DNA of 64,000 nt from Flavobacterium sp. BFFFF2 (GCA_002256385.1 NKJD01000014.1:1-64000), one strand, 5' to 3'; positions 1-7,258 are shown, numbered from the stretch's first letter. Numbers and translations: made by a program. The notes: generated from the sequence alone by a model not told the origin.

Positions 1-450
1 AGCCTGCTGTTGGTTTTGGAAGAAATACTGGATTAGCTTCGCTGATCCAAAACTTTGGACCTACGTGCCTCAAAAAATAACCTAACAGCTAGCTGTTTGT
101 TTTTGAAGAAATACTGGATTAGCTTCGCTGATCCAATATGGCTGGACCTACGTGCCCAAAAAATAACCCCAACAGCCTGCTGTTGGTTTTGGAAGAAATA
201 CTGGATTAGCTTCGCTGATCCAAAACTTTGGACCTAAGTGCCTCAAAAAATAACCTAACAGCTAGCTGTTTGTTTTTGAAGAAATACTGGATTAGCTTCG
301 CTGATCCAACAAATTGGACCTACGTGCCTCAAAAAAATAACCCCAACAGCTAGCTGTTGGTTTTTGAAGAAATACTGGATTAGCTTCGCTGATCCAATAT
401 GGCTGGACCTACGTGCCCAAAAAATAACCCCAACAGCTAGCTGTTGGGGC
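1..450 (-). repeat. Tandem hairpin array linked to tRNA-Val (5 units, period 86-88 bp)
   Basis: Five units of 86-88 bp; the shared segment beginning GAAGAAATACTGG starts at 19, 105, 192, 278 and 366. Each unit has one short palindrome (AACAGCTAGCTGTT or a variant with CT in the centre) and one hairpin, GGATTAGC-TTC-GCTGATCC, with a linker containing CACGTAGGTCC or close variants. Read on the minus strand, the direction of tRNA-Val, the order matches the arrays after the two tRNA-Pro genes. The array probably continues beyond the left window edge. There are no variable spacers and no protein genes, so it is not CRISPR. Confidence 0.9.
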
Positions 451-455
451 CATCT

Positions 456-523
456 GATTTCCCTTTGCGCCCTTTCAAGCAAGCTTGATGGCAAGGGAAA
501 TCATATGTCCGAACTTCGTTCGG
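456..523 (-). repeat. Lead hairpins of the tRNA-Val-linked array
   Basis: On the minus strand there is first a 6-bp hairpin CCGAAC-GAA-GTTCGG (523-509), then 6 nt, then a larger hairpin with outer stem GATTTCCCTT/AAGGGAAATC (502-456) and an inner stem CAAGC-TT-GCTTG (487-476). The first hairpin starts 10 nt from position 534, the copy of the tRNA-Val 3' end before the element was inserted. The tRNA-Pro loci have the same two hairpins with nearly the same spacing. Confidence 0.75.
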
Positions 524-530
524 TTATTTT

Positions 531-547
531 TTGTGGGTCATACTGGA
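531..547. other. attL, left core attachment site
   Basis: 17 bp identical to 7496-7512 and ending inside the acceptor/T-arm sequence of tRNA-Val. It is the displaced copy of the tRNA 3' end. Confidence 0.85.
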
Positions 548-687
548 ACAAAACCGCGTTTATTTTTGGTTTTTGAAAATCCTATAAATATAGGGTCAAA
601 CCCCGTAAAACTTAACTATACAAAGCCTTTTTAAAAATACAAACAATTAAGTAAGATAAAAAGGAATATAAATAGCTAAACTTTTTT

Positions 688-704
688 TCGGGATTATATC
701 GGGA
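688..704 (+). other. Left arm-type integrase site candidates (2 x TCGGGA)
   Basis: TCGGGA at 688-693 and 699-704, 11 bp apart, just upstream of the integrase promoter. Three copies with the same orientation and spacing lie near the right end (7412-7438). Short direct repeats near both ends are typical of arm sites bound by the integrase N-terminal domain; that role is inferred. Confidence 0.5.
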
Positions 705-710
705 TTTGTA

Positions 711-718
711 TATTTTTG
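711..718 (+). promoter_or_regulatory. -7 box of the integrase promoter
   Basis: TATTTTTG fits the Bacteroidota -7 consensus TAnnTTTG and lies 15 bp before the chosen ATG. The TTG within it would be an upstream alternative start and is therefore unlikely. Confidence 0.5.
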
Positions 719-733
719 CTAAAAACAAAACAA

Positions 734-2026
734 ATGAAAGTAACATTTATTTTAAAGGGCAAAAATGAGCCTACAAATATAGTTTGCCGAATTAACCCTA
801 ATAAAAATATTGATCTTTCAACCTCCACAGGGATTTGGGTTAAAAGAAACGACTGGAATGCAAAGCAACAACAGTTAAGACAAAAGGCAAACAACCCAAA
901 CAAAGATTTAATAAACTCAAAATTAAAAGAGCTGGAAAATTTTATTTTAGATAGTTGGACAGCCGACCACCTCAACAAAAAAGACATTCAAAAAAATTGG
1001 CTCAAAAATTTAGTATTGTCTTTTTTTGGTAAAGCCACCGAAAACGAACTTTACAAAATTTACTTTGTTGATTGGGCGGCTAAGTTTATAAACGATGCGC
1101 CCAAAAGGCTATACCAAGGCCGCGCAATTTCATACCGAACAATTCAAAAATATACAACTACTTTAAATAAAATAAAGGCATTTGAAACCCGCACCGATCA
1201 AAAACTAAGATTTGAAAATATAAATTTGACATTTTACAGGGATTTTGTCAACTACTGTAAAGAGGTAGAACGATTGAATAATAATTCAATAGGCAGCCTA
1301 ATAAAGACTTTTAAAATGTGGTGCAAAAATGTAGAGTTAGAAGGTTTGCCTATTAATTTACAATATAAACACGCCGAATTTGCCACGGTATCAAATGAAA
1401 CAAAAGACACTTATTTGAGTGAAAGCGAAATAAATAGAATTTTCAATTTTGATTTAAAGGAAAATATAAGACTATCCAACGCAAAAGATTTATTTATAAT
1501 TGGGCTGCGTACTGGGCTGCGTGTTTCAGATTTTATGCGGGTGGGAGTGCTAAATATAAAAGACGAAAAAATAATAATTGAAACCCAAAAGACCCGAAAA
1601 AAAGTAATAATACCAATGCACCCGCAAGTAAAGGCAATTTTAGAAAGTAGGGGCGGGGTTTTACCTTATGCAATTTCAAGCCAAAAATTTAACGATTATG
1701 TTAAGGAAATTTGCGCTTTGGTGGGTATTAACGAAGTAATAGAGGGCGCAAAAATGAACCCATTAACAAGGCGTAAAGAAGTAGGATATTTTCAAAAATT
1801 TGAGCTTATAACCTCCCATACCTGCCGCCGCTCATTTGCGACAAATTTATATGGTGAGTTACCTAACAAGCTTATAATGGCAATTACTGGACATACCACA
1901 GAAACACAGTTTTTGAAGTACATTAAAACCACAAACGAACAATTTGCCGAAATACTGGGCGATTTTTGGAATAGTGAAAAAAACGCGGGTAAAACACCAG
2001 TTAAACAAAATTTAAAAGTAATTTAA
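734..2026 (+). CDS. Tyrosine recombinase (site-specific integrase)
   Basis: Integrase that should insert and excise the element at the tRNA-Val 3' end. The order is an N-terminal arm-binding domain of the Bacteroidota type (start MKVTFILK), a core-binding SAM-like domain (about residues 105-200), and a catalytic domain with Arg in TGLRVSD (about R263), HTCR (H362, R365), GH (H387) and the nucleophile Tyr396 in FLKYIK. All catalytic residues are present, so it should be active. The start is ATG 734; an in-frame TTG at 716 lies inside the promoter box. It is the first gene of the element and reads inward from attL, the standard place for such integrases. The next gene starts 11 bp downstream. 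Confidence 0.93.
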   Translation: MKVTFILKGKNEPTNIVCRINPNKNIDLSTSTGIWVKRNDWNAKQQQLRQKANNPNKDLINSKLKELENFILDSWTADHLNKKDIQKNWLKNLVLSFFGKATENELYKIYFVDWAAKFINDAPKRLYQGRAISYRTIQKYTTTLNKIKAFETRTDQKLRFENINLTFYRDFVNYCKEVERLNNNSIGSLIKTFKMWCKNVELEGLPINLQYKHAEFATVSNETKDTYLSESEINRIFNFDLKENIRLSNAKDLFIIGLRTGLRVSDFMRVGVLNIKDEKIIIETQKTRKKVIIPMHPQVKAILESRGGVLPYAISSQKFNDYVKEICALVGINEVIEGAKMNPLTRRKEVGYFQKFELITSHTCRRSFATNLYGELPNKLIMAITGHTTETQFLKYIKTTNEQFAEILGDFWNSEKNAGKTPVKQNLKVI

Positions 2027-2037
2027 ACGGGCTTTAA

Positions 2038-3036
2038 ATGATCGAAAATATAAATTTCAGGCTTTTGGATATTGACAAATATGTAAATGAAGTTACGGAC
2101 ACTTACTGGACTTTAGGCCAAATTAATGAACTCCCCTTTTATGAAAGTGAATTTAATCAAATACACTTTAAAAAATATAAAAGGCAAACCCGCAGATTAG
2201 CGAAGGGCATAACAACCGAACCAAAACAAATATTAACCGAAACCGAAATTAAAGAACTCAAAAACATAGAAAATAAAATAAAAATATACAAAACAGCTTT
2301 GTCAAAAGTTTGTATTTTAGATTGTTACAACCCCCAAAATATTGATACAAGTAAAAAATATAATTCATTATTCAATAAGGCCGAATTAGAAAAATTTAAC
2401 CCAAATATAAGCGGTGTTTATACGCAATTAAAAGGTATAATTCCAACACTATTAGAGGTGTCAATTGAAGAAATAGAAAACGAATTTAAAACCAGTCCTT
2501 TGCAAAAAATAGACTATTACAAAAACAGGTTGCAGAAATTAAAAGCCGCAAATTTCATGTACTTAGAATCAATTTTAAACGGTGTAATAGTTGATCGTTT
2601 AGATGACAATAGTAAATGTTTTGAGTTTAGCGGGGAATTGGTGAAAATTAAAGAAATTCAATATTTGGAAAATAAAATTTTTGAATTAGAAAACCCACAA
2701 ATTGAAAACAATTTAGGTGATTATAAAAAACTATCACAAAAAGAAATTGCTTTATTATTTTACACGCTTGACGCATTCGGTATATTTATTAAATATAAAG
2801 TAAGTCAAGACCTAACAAGCCAAATAAAGTTAATTTGTGTGATTTGTGGGCTTGACTATAAAAGTAAAATACAAGACCAACGAATTTATAAATATTGGCG
2901 GTCGGTACATTCTGACCATGATATAGAGCGGGTAAGGACAAAAGAAAATTACGAAAACTTAATAGGTAGGTTAAAAGATACTGATTTTAAAGAGTTTATT
3001 GCATTTTTAAACAACCACTTAAAAGACCTGAAATAA
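2038..3036 (+). CDS. Hypothetical element protein, 332 aa
   Basis: Not recognised with confidence. It is rich in Lys, Glu, Asn and Ile, with long predicted helices and probable coiled coil, and has no signal peptide or membrane segment. The C-terminal third (from about residue 235, KLSQKEIALLFYTLDAFGIF) loosely resembles the C-terminal region of RteC-type regulators of Bacteroides conjugative transposons in the pattern 'small hydrophobic helix, then a Tyr-rich region and basic helix', but I can see no diagnostic motif. It follows the integrase by 11 bp and is probably cotranscribed, so a role in excision control is possible. A 69-bp repeat block begins 8 bp after its stop. Confidence 0.75.
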   Translation: MIENINFRLLDIDKYVNEVTDTYWTLGQINELPFYESEFNQIHFKKYKRQTRRLAKGITTEPKQILTETEIKELKNIENKIKIYKTALSKVCILDCYNPQNIDTSKKYNSLFNKAELEKFNPNISGVYTQLKGIIPTLLEVSIEEIENEFKTSPLQKIDYYKNRLQKLKAANFMYLESILNGVIVDRLDDNSKCFEFSGELVKIKEIQYLENKIFELENPQIENNLGDYKKLSQKEIALLFYTLDAFGIFIKYKVSQDLTSQIKLICVICGLDYKSKIQDQRIYKYWRSVHSDHDIERVRTKENYENLIGRLKDTDFKEFIAFLNNHLKDLK

Positions 3037-3043
3037 AATTCAC

Positions 3044-3214
3044 GCGCTCCAGCTCCACCGAATGACCAGTACAGGAACCTTTGGCCTCATGCGATCAGCT
3101 CCACCGATTGACGCGCTCCAGTTCGATCAATGACCAGTACAGGAACGTTTGGCCTCATGCGATCAGCTCCACCGATTGACGCGCTCCAGTTCGACCGAAT
3201 GACCAGTACAGGAA
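3044..3214 (+). repeat. 69-bp direct repeats, left block (about 2.5 copies)
   Basis: Units begin with GCGCTCC at 3044, 3113 and 3181 (periods 69 and 68); the third stops after ACAGGAA. Each unit contains two related 16-bp subrepeats of form AGYTCSACCGAWTGAC. The block fills most of the gap between 3036 and 3363; the remainder is AT-rich leader for the next gene. The same family recurs at 7259-7367 and as a fragment inside the replication gene. Confidence 0.9.
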
Positions 3215-3362
3215 AATAATATTAGTTAATGCAAAATAATGTAACAAGTTGATTTTTAAATATTTGAAAAAACACAAAAGAAAAGTAAAATAAATATAGG
3301 ACGGCCTAACCCCCCGTCCTATTGCAATTGTTTTTTGTGATTTGCCCAATAAAACAAATATT

Positions 3363-3650
3363 ATGGAATCAATAACAGCGGTACAGGTACAGGGGGTTAA
3401 TGTGGAAACCCTCTTTAAAAGATTTGACATTTTAGAAAGTCAAATTAGAGAGTTAAAGCAACAGCAGAACCCCCAAAAAGACGTTTTAATTAGTCGTTTA
3501 GACGTTTCAAAACTTTTAGGGGTTTCACTTGTTACAGTCCACAACTGGACAAAATCGGGTGTGTTAAAATCGTACAGGGTAGGCAATAAAGTACGGTTTA
3601 AAGAAAACGAAGTTTTGGCCTCATTGAAAGCTATAAATTCAAAAGACTAA
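3363..3650 (+). CDS. Helix-turn-helix DNA-binding protein (excisionase/MerR-like)
   Basis: 95 aa. Residues about 40-90 form a winged helix-turn-helix of the HTH_17 type common in Bacteroidota mobile elements: LISRLDVSKLLGVSLVTVHNW, then SYRVGNKVRFKENEV. An N-terminal heptad-like stretch (FDILESQIRELKQQQ) suggests a dimerising coiled coil. The start is ATG 3363; a TTG at 3342 is in frame but would fall in the probable promoter/leader. Proteins of this form act as excisionases or as regulators of replication and transfer genes; the exact role is not visible. It is the first gene of a run of overlapping genes reaching 6036. Confidence 0.8.
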   Translation: MESITAVQVQGVNVETLFKRFDILESQIRELKQQQNPQKDVLISRLDVSKLLGVSLVTVHNWTKSGVLKSYRVGNKVRFKENEVLASLKAINSKD

Positions 3651-3654
3651 CGCA

Positions 3655-3927
3655 ATGACAAAGGAAAATAAAATACAGTTTGTCCAGTCATTACTTGACG
3701 AACTGGCAACAGTTGGTTATTTGAGTTCGCAAAGGTCAAAACGTGACTTAATAAACTTTATTAAAGACGATTTAAACGCCTTTATAATGCCGTTAAACCC
3801 TTTAAAATACGATGTTTATATAAACAATGCTAAAGTATTAGTAAATTCTAATTTTTCAGATTGTGGATGTATTTTAAAGGTCATAACTGAAAATTTGGTT
3901 TTTGCACTTTCAGCACTTTACAATTGA
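3655..3927 (+). CDS. Hypothetical element protein, 90 aa
   Basis: Not recognised. It is a small soluble protein, mostly helical, with no signal peptide and one Cys-Gly-Cys (DCGCIL). It sits 4 bp after the helix-turn-helix gene and its stop TGA overlaps the TTG start candidate of the replication gene, so translation is probably coupled. It may be an accessory to replication or copy control, by position only. Confidence 0.6.
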   Translation: MTKENKIQFVQSLLDELATVGYLSSQRSKRDLINFIKDDLNAFIMPLNPLKYDVYINNAKVLVNSNFSDCGCILKVITENLVFALSALYN

Positions 3928-5369
3928 TTTTTTTTAAAGTGATTGACGGTATAAAAATAAATTGCATAGGAACAACCCCCGAAAATTGGGAGCGTAACCC
4001 CTTGTTAAAATTTGTATCAAAAGTGGACACCACCACGGGCGAAGTATTAGCAAAAAATAAGGTCGCGTTTTATTTCGGGCTATCGTTTCATATTGTACCG
4101 TCAACAGTTACAGACGAAAAACATTGCTTTGTTAGGGGGTCATTAGCAACGTTCTACAACAAAGGAATAAATAACGCCTTTGATTTTGATTTACAAATGA
4201 TTAGCGAAGCAATACAGGAACTACAAACCCGCTTTGATATAGACCCCACCAAAGCCAAAATACAAACGTTTGAGTTTGGCGCAAACATCAACCCAAAGCA
4301 ACCAATAAAGCAAATTTTAAACGGATTTAGAGCCTATCAAAGCGACAACTTTACAGGTTTAAAAATGGACAATGTTTTTAACGGTAAGCAACTGCAACGG
4401 TATGAATATGCGGTTAAAATCTACGACAAAGGACTACAAACCGCCAAGCCACAAAGCAACCTAATACGGATTGAATACAGTATAAAAAAATCAAGGCTTG
4501 CGAATAAATACGGGTTTACCTTCTTAATCGACTTAACCAATAAGGGCAAATTAGAGCGTTTAAAATCTTTATTGTTAGATGTTTGGCAAAATATTGTTTT
4601 TTATGATAGGGGCATGAAGTGGCGATATATGAACGACACCCAAACAAAAAAGATATTGTTTTATTTGGATGCGACCAACTGGCCAAAGTTTACTAAGATG
4701 CAACGAAGTAGAGCAAAACAGCATTTTGACCACCTTATAAGCCTTTTTTGTGTATCGACCACTCAAACGGATATAGCCGATTTATTAGCTCAAAAAATGG
4801 ACAAATTAACAGCTGTTTCATGTTACCATTTCACCAACTTTTTAAAAGAAAATAACAGCCAAAAAGAGGGGGTTCAAATGTTACCTTTTCACCCTTTAGA
4901 TAAAGCGGGAAATGGTAACACAAAACCACACAAAAAAAGTATCAAACCACCCAAACAAAAAAAGGTCGAAAATTTCACGAAAACGACCAATAAAAAATGC
5001 TGCTCCTGCGGTGCGGATATTTCACACAAGAAAACAAAGGCGGTGTACTGTTCCAAAAGATGCAATAACATTACACACGCCCGAAAAAGAAAACAGTATA
5101 GGCAAAATTTAAAAAAGGTTGAAAATGATAGTTTGGCTTTGCTACTGGCCAAACTCCACAAAAGCAATTTGCCCCTTTTAATCGAATACAAAACCAGTAC
5201 AGGAACCTTTGGCGATCAACTGGAACAAAAAGAAATTGCAACAAGCCCCGAATGGATTAAGCGCGTTTTTAAAGTCACCATTAACACCCCACCCGCACCC
5301 GTTGTTTTGACTTCGTACCGTTCGCGAAAACTAATAAAGCAAATTAACAATTTGAATTTTGAGCCATGA
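3924..5369 (+). CDS. Phage/plasmid replication initiator (II/X-like) with C-terminal zinc knuckle
   Basis: 481 aa. The N-terminal two thirds have the pattern of the gene II/X-type rolling-circle replication proteins of filamentous phages and related plasmids: DGIKIN at the start, FEFGANIN near residue 115, a YAVKIYDKG stretch near 165, and LIRIEYSIKK near 185. Residues about 350-385 hold CCSCGAD...YCSKRC, a probable zinc-binding knuckle, in a Lys-rich tail. The start is uncertain: TTG 3924 overlaps the previous stop, while GTG 3939 would give MIDGIKIN, the more family-like N-terminus. It overlaps the next gene by ATGA. Near the C-terminus the coding sequence contains a fragment of the element's 69-bp repeat (see 5188-5228). 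The family call rests on motif resemblance only. Confidence 0.65.
   Translation: MIFFKVIDGIKINCIGTTPENWERNPLLKFVSKVDTTTGEVLAKNKVAFYFGLSFHIVPSTVTDEKHCFVRGSLATFYNKGINNAFDFDLQMISEAIQELQTRFDIDPTKAKIQTFEFGANINPKQPIKQILNGFRAYQSDNFTGLKMDNVFNGKQLQRYEYAVKIYDKGLQTAKPQSNLIRIEYSIKKSRLANKYGFTFLIDLTNKGKLERLKSLLLDVWQNIVFYDRGMKWRYMNDTQTKKILFYLDATNWPKFTKMQRSRAKQHFDHLISLFCVSTTQTDIADLLAQKMDKLTAVSCYHFTNFLKENNSQKEGVQMLPFHPLDKAGNGNTKPHKKSIKPPKQKKVENFTKTTNKKCCSCGADISHKKTKAVYCSKRCNNITHARKRKQYRQNLKKVENDSLALLLAKLHKSNLPLLIEYKTSTGTFGDQLEQKEIATSPEWIKRVFKVTINTPPAPVVLTSYRSRKLIKQINNLNFEP
5188..5228 (+). repeat. Fragment of the 69-bp repeat inside the replication gene
   Basis: ACCAGTACAGGAACCTTTGG is shared exactly with the 69-bp repeats, followed by GATCAACTGGAAC where the full repeat has a few extra bases and then GATCAGCTCC. 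Here it is read as codons (KTSTGTFGDQLEQ). Confidence 0.75.
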
Positions 5370-5587
5370 CCAAAGCCCAATACATTGGCCAAAAATTCGC
5401 ATGGATTAGAGCAAAAGAGCTAAAAGAGCCGTTTCAGTTGAACCAAGGCACAAAGGTTACAGATTTAGAAAAATACCTAAAATCAATTGAAACGGGGCTT
5501 TTAAGTAATCAAAGCCCAAAAATTGAAAATTTATTCATCAATAAAATTGAATCACTAATAAAATTAAACCATGTCAAGAAAATGTAA
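5366..5587 (+). CDS. Hypothetical element protein, 73 aa
   Basis: Not recognised. The ATG overlaps the replication gene's stop (ATGA), and the end overlaps the next gene by 17 bp. The sequence is basic and helical; the middle (TDLEKYLKSIETGLL) looks like a short amphipathic helix seen in small DNA-binding proteins, which is only suggestive. Tight overlap on both sides supports it as real. Confidence 0.6.
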   Translation: MTKAQYIGQKFAWIRAKELKEPFQLNQGTKVTDLEKYLKSIETGLLSNQSPKIENLFINKIESLIKLNHVKKM

Positions 5588-5864
5588 AACATCAGAAAAA
5601 GAAAAGGTATATGCCTTATTGTTAGGCGGTTGTACTCAAAAACACGCCGCCGAAACGGTGGGCGTAACTGAAAACACGGTAAGCAAATGGGCTAAAGAAC
5701 TCAAAAGCGAAACAATAGAACAAACCCAAAAACGCATACTTTCGGGGCTTTGTTTCAAACTTTTATTAATGGTTCAAAACCCAAAAACACCACCCAAAAC
5801 AATAGTTGATTTTGTTAAGGCAATAGAAACGACAACTAACTTTTTAGGTTATGGCGTACAATAG
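5571..5864 (+). CDS. Small helix-turn-helix protein, 97 aa
   Basis: Residues about 8-42 (EKEKVYALLLGGCTQKHAAE, then VTENTVSKWAKEL) are a Hin-type helix-turn-helix as found at the N-terminus of transposases and small terminase subunits. The rest is a helical tail without catalytic motifs. It overlaps its neighbours on both sides (17 bp upstream, 14 bp downstream). It could be a regulator or a terminase-small-like recognition protein of a satellite; no large terminase is present. Confidence 0.65.
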   Translation: MSRKCKTSEKEKVYALLLGGCTQKHAAETVGVTENTVSKWAKELKSETIEQTQKRILSGLCFKLLLMVQNPKTPPKTIVDFVKAIETTTNFLGYGVQ

Positions 5865-6036
5865 TAAAAATTATTTAAAGCGGGTGCGGTTCATTTTGAA
5901 CGTGTACCAGCCAGTAAAAACGCCCGACATTCCCGACACGAAAATAGTTTCTAAGGTGTTCCCAAAGCATAATATAAATATAAGTTACTCGCAATGGATG
6001 AATATAAAAGGCATGAGCGTACCCAAAAACCCCTGA
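5851..6036 (+). CDS. Hypothetical element protein, 61 aa
   Basis: Not recognised. Basic at the N-terminus (YNSKNYLKRVRFILNVYQ); no membrane segment. It overlaps the preceding gene by 14 bp and ends the run of overlapping genes that began at 3363. Kept because of the overlap and matching codon use. Confidence 0.5.
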   Translation: MAYNSKNYLKRVRFILNVYQPVKTPDIPDTKIVSKVFPKHNINISYSQWMNIKGMSVPKNP

Positions 6037-6090
6037 TTTACCCCTTTTGTTACTTCCTGACGCATATTTTTTGATAGGGGGGGTATAGCA

Positions 6091-6136
6091 TTAAAAACGC
6101 TTAAAAAGTGCGTTAAAACGCTTAAAACAAAGTGCG
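6091..6136 (+). repeat. Two direct repeats, iteron- or operator-like
   Basis: TTAAAAACGCTTAAAAAGTG at 6091 is followed directly by TTAAAACGCTTAAAACAAAG at 6113; both copies end in GTGCG. They lie in the 164-bp gap between the operon end (6036) and the small helix-turn-helix gene at 6201. A short AT-rich direct repeat next to replication and HTH genes could be an origin or a repressor site; function is inferred. Confidence 0.5.
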
Positions 6137-6200
6137 TTTGCAAAACTTCTGTTTTTGTTCTATTTAGTACAATTTTAGTTCTATTTTTTAAAAGAAAACC

Positions 6201-6368
6201 ATGCAAAAAAAAGACATTGACACAAAAAAAGCCTTTGAATATTACTGTAAAGGTTTGAACAGCAAGGAAATAAGCACGCTTTTGGGGTGTTCCTTTAGAA
6301 CGGTACAAAATTACATGAGTGCCGAAAATTGGAAACAAAAACGGGCTAAAATAAAAAAAACGCCCTAA
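6201..6368 (+). CDS. Very small helix-turn-helix protein, 55 aa
   Basis: The ATG at 6201 opens 55 codons ending at TAA 6366-6368. Residues about 8-40 (KAFEYYCKGLNSKEISTLLG, then FRTVQNYMSAENW) form a helix-turn-helix of the kind at the N-terminus of phage terminase small subunits, followed by a basic tail. Two hairpins follow (6386-6408 and the terminator at 6431). The two iteron-like repeats lie directly upstream and may be its operator. It is short, but the fold signature and flanking signals make it a likely gene. Confidence 0.6.
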   Translation: MQKKDIDTKKAFEYYCKGLNSKEISTLLGCSFRTVQNYMSAENWKQKRAKIKKTP

Positions 6369-6430
6369 ACGGCATTTTACAGCATGATTAGGGAGTGATT
6401 AACCCTAATTGTTTTTTGATTGATGTTAAG

Positions 6431-6456
6431 CCCGTGTTGATTGCACGGGTTTTTTT
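6431..6456 (+). terminator. Rho-independent terminator
   Basis: CCCGTG-7 nt-CACGGG stem followed by seven T. It closes the plus-strand genes and faces the convergent small gene at 6455-6625, whose stop codon overlaps the T-run. Confidence 0.75.
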
Positions 6457-6625
6457 AATCTGTATCATTGGAATTATTAAACGGGCTTTCAGTAATTGCA
6501 ATGTAAAGCAACCCAAAGCCGACCAAGGCCAACACCAAGCAAACAGCAACGCAAACAACCCCTAACAATATTTGCGGCGCAATTACCAAAAGAGCCAAAG
6601 CAATTAAAAAAATATACTTTTTCAT
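6455..6625 (-). CDS. Small membrane protein, 56 aa
   Basis: On the minus strand an ATG at 6625 opens 56 codons ending at TAA (6457-6455). After a positively charged start (MKKYIF) two hydrophobic stretches follow almost directly (IFLIALALLVIAPQILLG and VVCVAVCLVLALVGFGLLYI), then a short polar tail (TESPFNNSNDTD). This is a two-helix hairpin or a signal-anchor membrane protein. A TATGTTTG box lies 5 bp before the ATG, implying an almost leaderless mRNA. Small membrane proteins in such elements can be holin-like, toxins or virion proteins; none can be chosen from sequence. Confidence 0.5.
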   Translation of the reverse strand: MKKYIFLIALALLVIAPQILLGVVCVAVCLVLALVGFGLLYIAITESPFNNSNDTD

Positions 6626-6629
6626 GCGG

Positions 6630-6652
6630 CAAACATAAAACTTTTATATTTG
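6630..6652. promoter_or_regulatory. Divergent overlapping promoters
   Basis: TATATTTG on the plus strand (6645-6652) and TATGTTTG on the minus strand (6637-6630) fit the -7 consensus and point in opposite directions, 7 bp apart. The plus one serves the leader RNA and the gene at 6794; the minus one serves the small membrane protein. Confidence 0.5.
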
Positions 6653-6658
6653 TGGCTC

Positions 6659-6793
6659 TTAAATTCTCACATTAAGAAACTGTATAAAATTTGCCCTTGT
6701 GCTATGTAGGCGACTCCCGAAAGGTTCGCAACGCCGTGAGAAGCGTAAGACTGCTAATGTGTGAGGGCTTTATATTCTTATAATTCTCACAAA
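6659..6793 (+). ncRNA. Candidate structured leader RNA upstream of the 88-aa gene
   Basis: About 135 nt between a TATATTTG promoter box and the next ATG. A closing stem pairs CTCACATTA (6666-6674) with TAATGTGTGAG (6755-6765, 2-nt bulge). Inside, GGCG (6709-6712) pairs with CGCC (6732-6735), enclosing CC-CGAAA-GG. AATTCTCAC occurs at the leader start, just before the ATG (6782-6790), and again after the gene (7068). I do not recognise a known riboswitch. It could be a cis-regulatory leader or an independent small RNA. Confidence 0.4.
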
Positions 6794-7060
6794 ATGAATG
6801 CAAACAACAACCAAAGCGAAGTAAACGAAGCGCAAAAAGAGGCCGAAACCCTCAAAAATGTGTGTGCCTTTTTTGAAACTAAAATCGGCCTTAACGATTT
6901 TGCAAAGCAACTAAGAAGGGCAAATTTTCTTTTAGCGGAAACCGCTATTTTGTTAGCTCAAAATGATTTACACGCAAATACAGACTGGACTTTAGACTGT
7001 TTATTTCACTTAAACGATTTTGCGGAAGTCTTAGACCCTTATTTGAGTGTTGAGCCATAA
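6794..7060 (+). CDS. Hypothetical element protein, 88 aa
   Basis: Not recognised. Acidic, helical and soluble; the middle has a long amphipathic helix (FAKQLRRANFLLAETAILLA). The ATG at 6794 is chosen over an in-frame GTG at 6761, which lies inside the 3' arm of the leader hairpin. It has its own promoter and a strong terminator at 7103, so it is a monocistronic unit at the right end of the element, the place where small cargo or control genes usually sit. Confidence 0.6.
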   Translation: MNANNNQSEVNEAQKEAETLKNVCAFFETKIGLNDFAKQLRRANFLLAETAILLAQNDLHANTDWTLDCLFHLNDFAEVLDPYLSVEP

Positions 7061-7102
7061 AATTTTAATTCTCACGGTTTTTTTAATAGCAGCCAAGCCC
7101 CG

Positions 7103-7131
7103 AACCCTAACTTTTTAGTTAGGGTTTTTTT
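7103..7131 (+). terminator. Rho-independent terminator
   Basis: ACCCTAAC/GTTAGGGT stem with a T-rich loop and a seven-T run, 43 bp after the stop of the 88-aa gene. Confidence 0.8.
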
Positions 7132-7154
7132 ATATCCTAAACACCATAAAAAAA

Positions 7155-7245
7155 AGGGCTATTTAAAGCCCTTTATTGTGTTAGTTACGGTTTTTGCCCG
7201 TTCGGGTTAGGAAACCACAAGCCCGTGTAACACCCTGCAAATATA
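7155..7245 (-). ncRNA. Candidate small structured RNA, minus strand
   Basis: A perfect -7 box TATATTTG (7245-7238) is followed by about 80 nt that end in a terminator hairpin AAGGGCT/AGCCCTT with a U-run. In between, nested stems can form: GTGTTA with TAACAC, GGTTT with AAACC, and CCC-GAAC-GGG at the tip. There is no start codon with a meaningful frame. It sits between the 88-aa gene terminator and the right 69-bp repeats. Promoter, nested pairing and terminator together are the evidence; no known family is recognised. Confidence 0.45.
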
Positions 7246-7258
7246 CAATGATTTTTTG

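Noticed and set aside
1..450. CRISPR array
   Set aside because: Units of about 87 bp are alike over their whole length, without variable spacers, and there are no cas genes.
2038..3036. RteC-family regulator
   Set aside because: Only a loose pattern resemblance at the C-terminus; not enough for a named call.
3155..3430. Minus-strand frame in the repeat block
   Set aside because: It covers repeats and the start of the helix-turn-helix gene and has no protein-like features.
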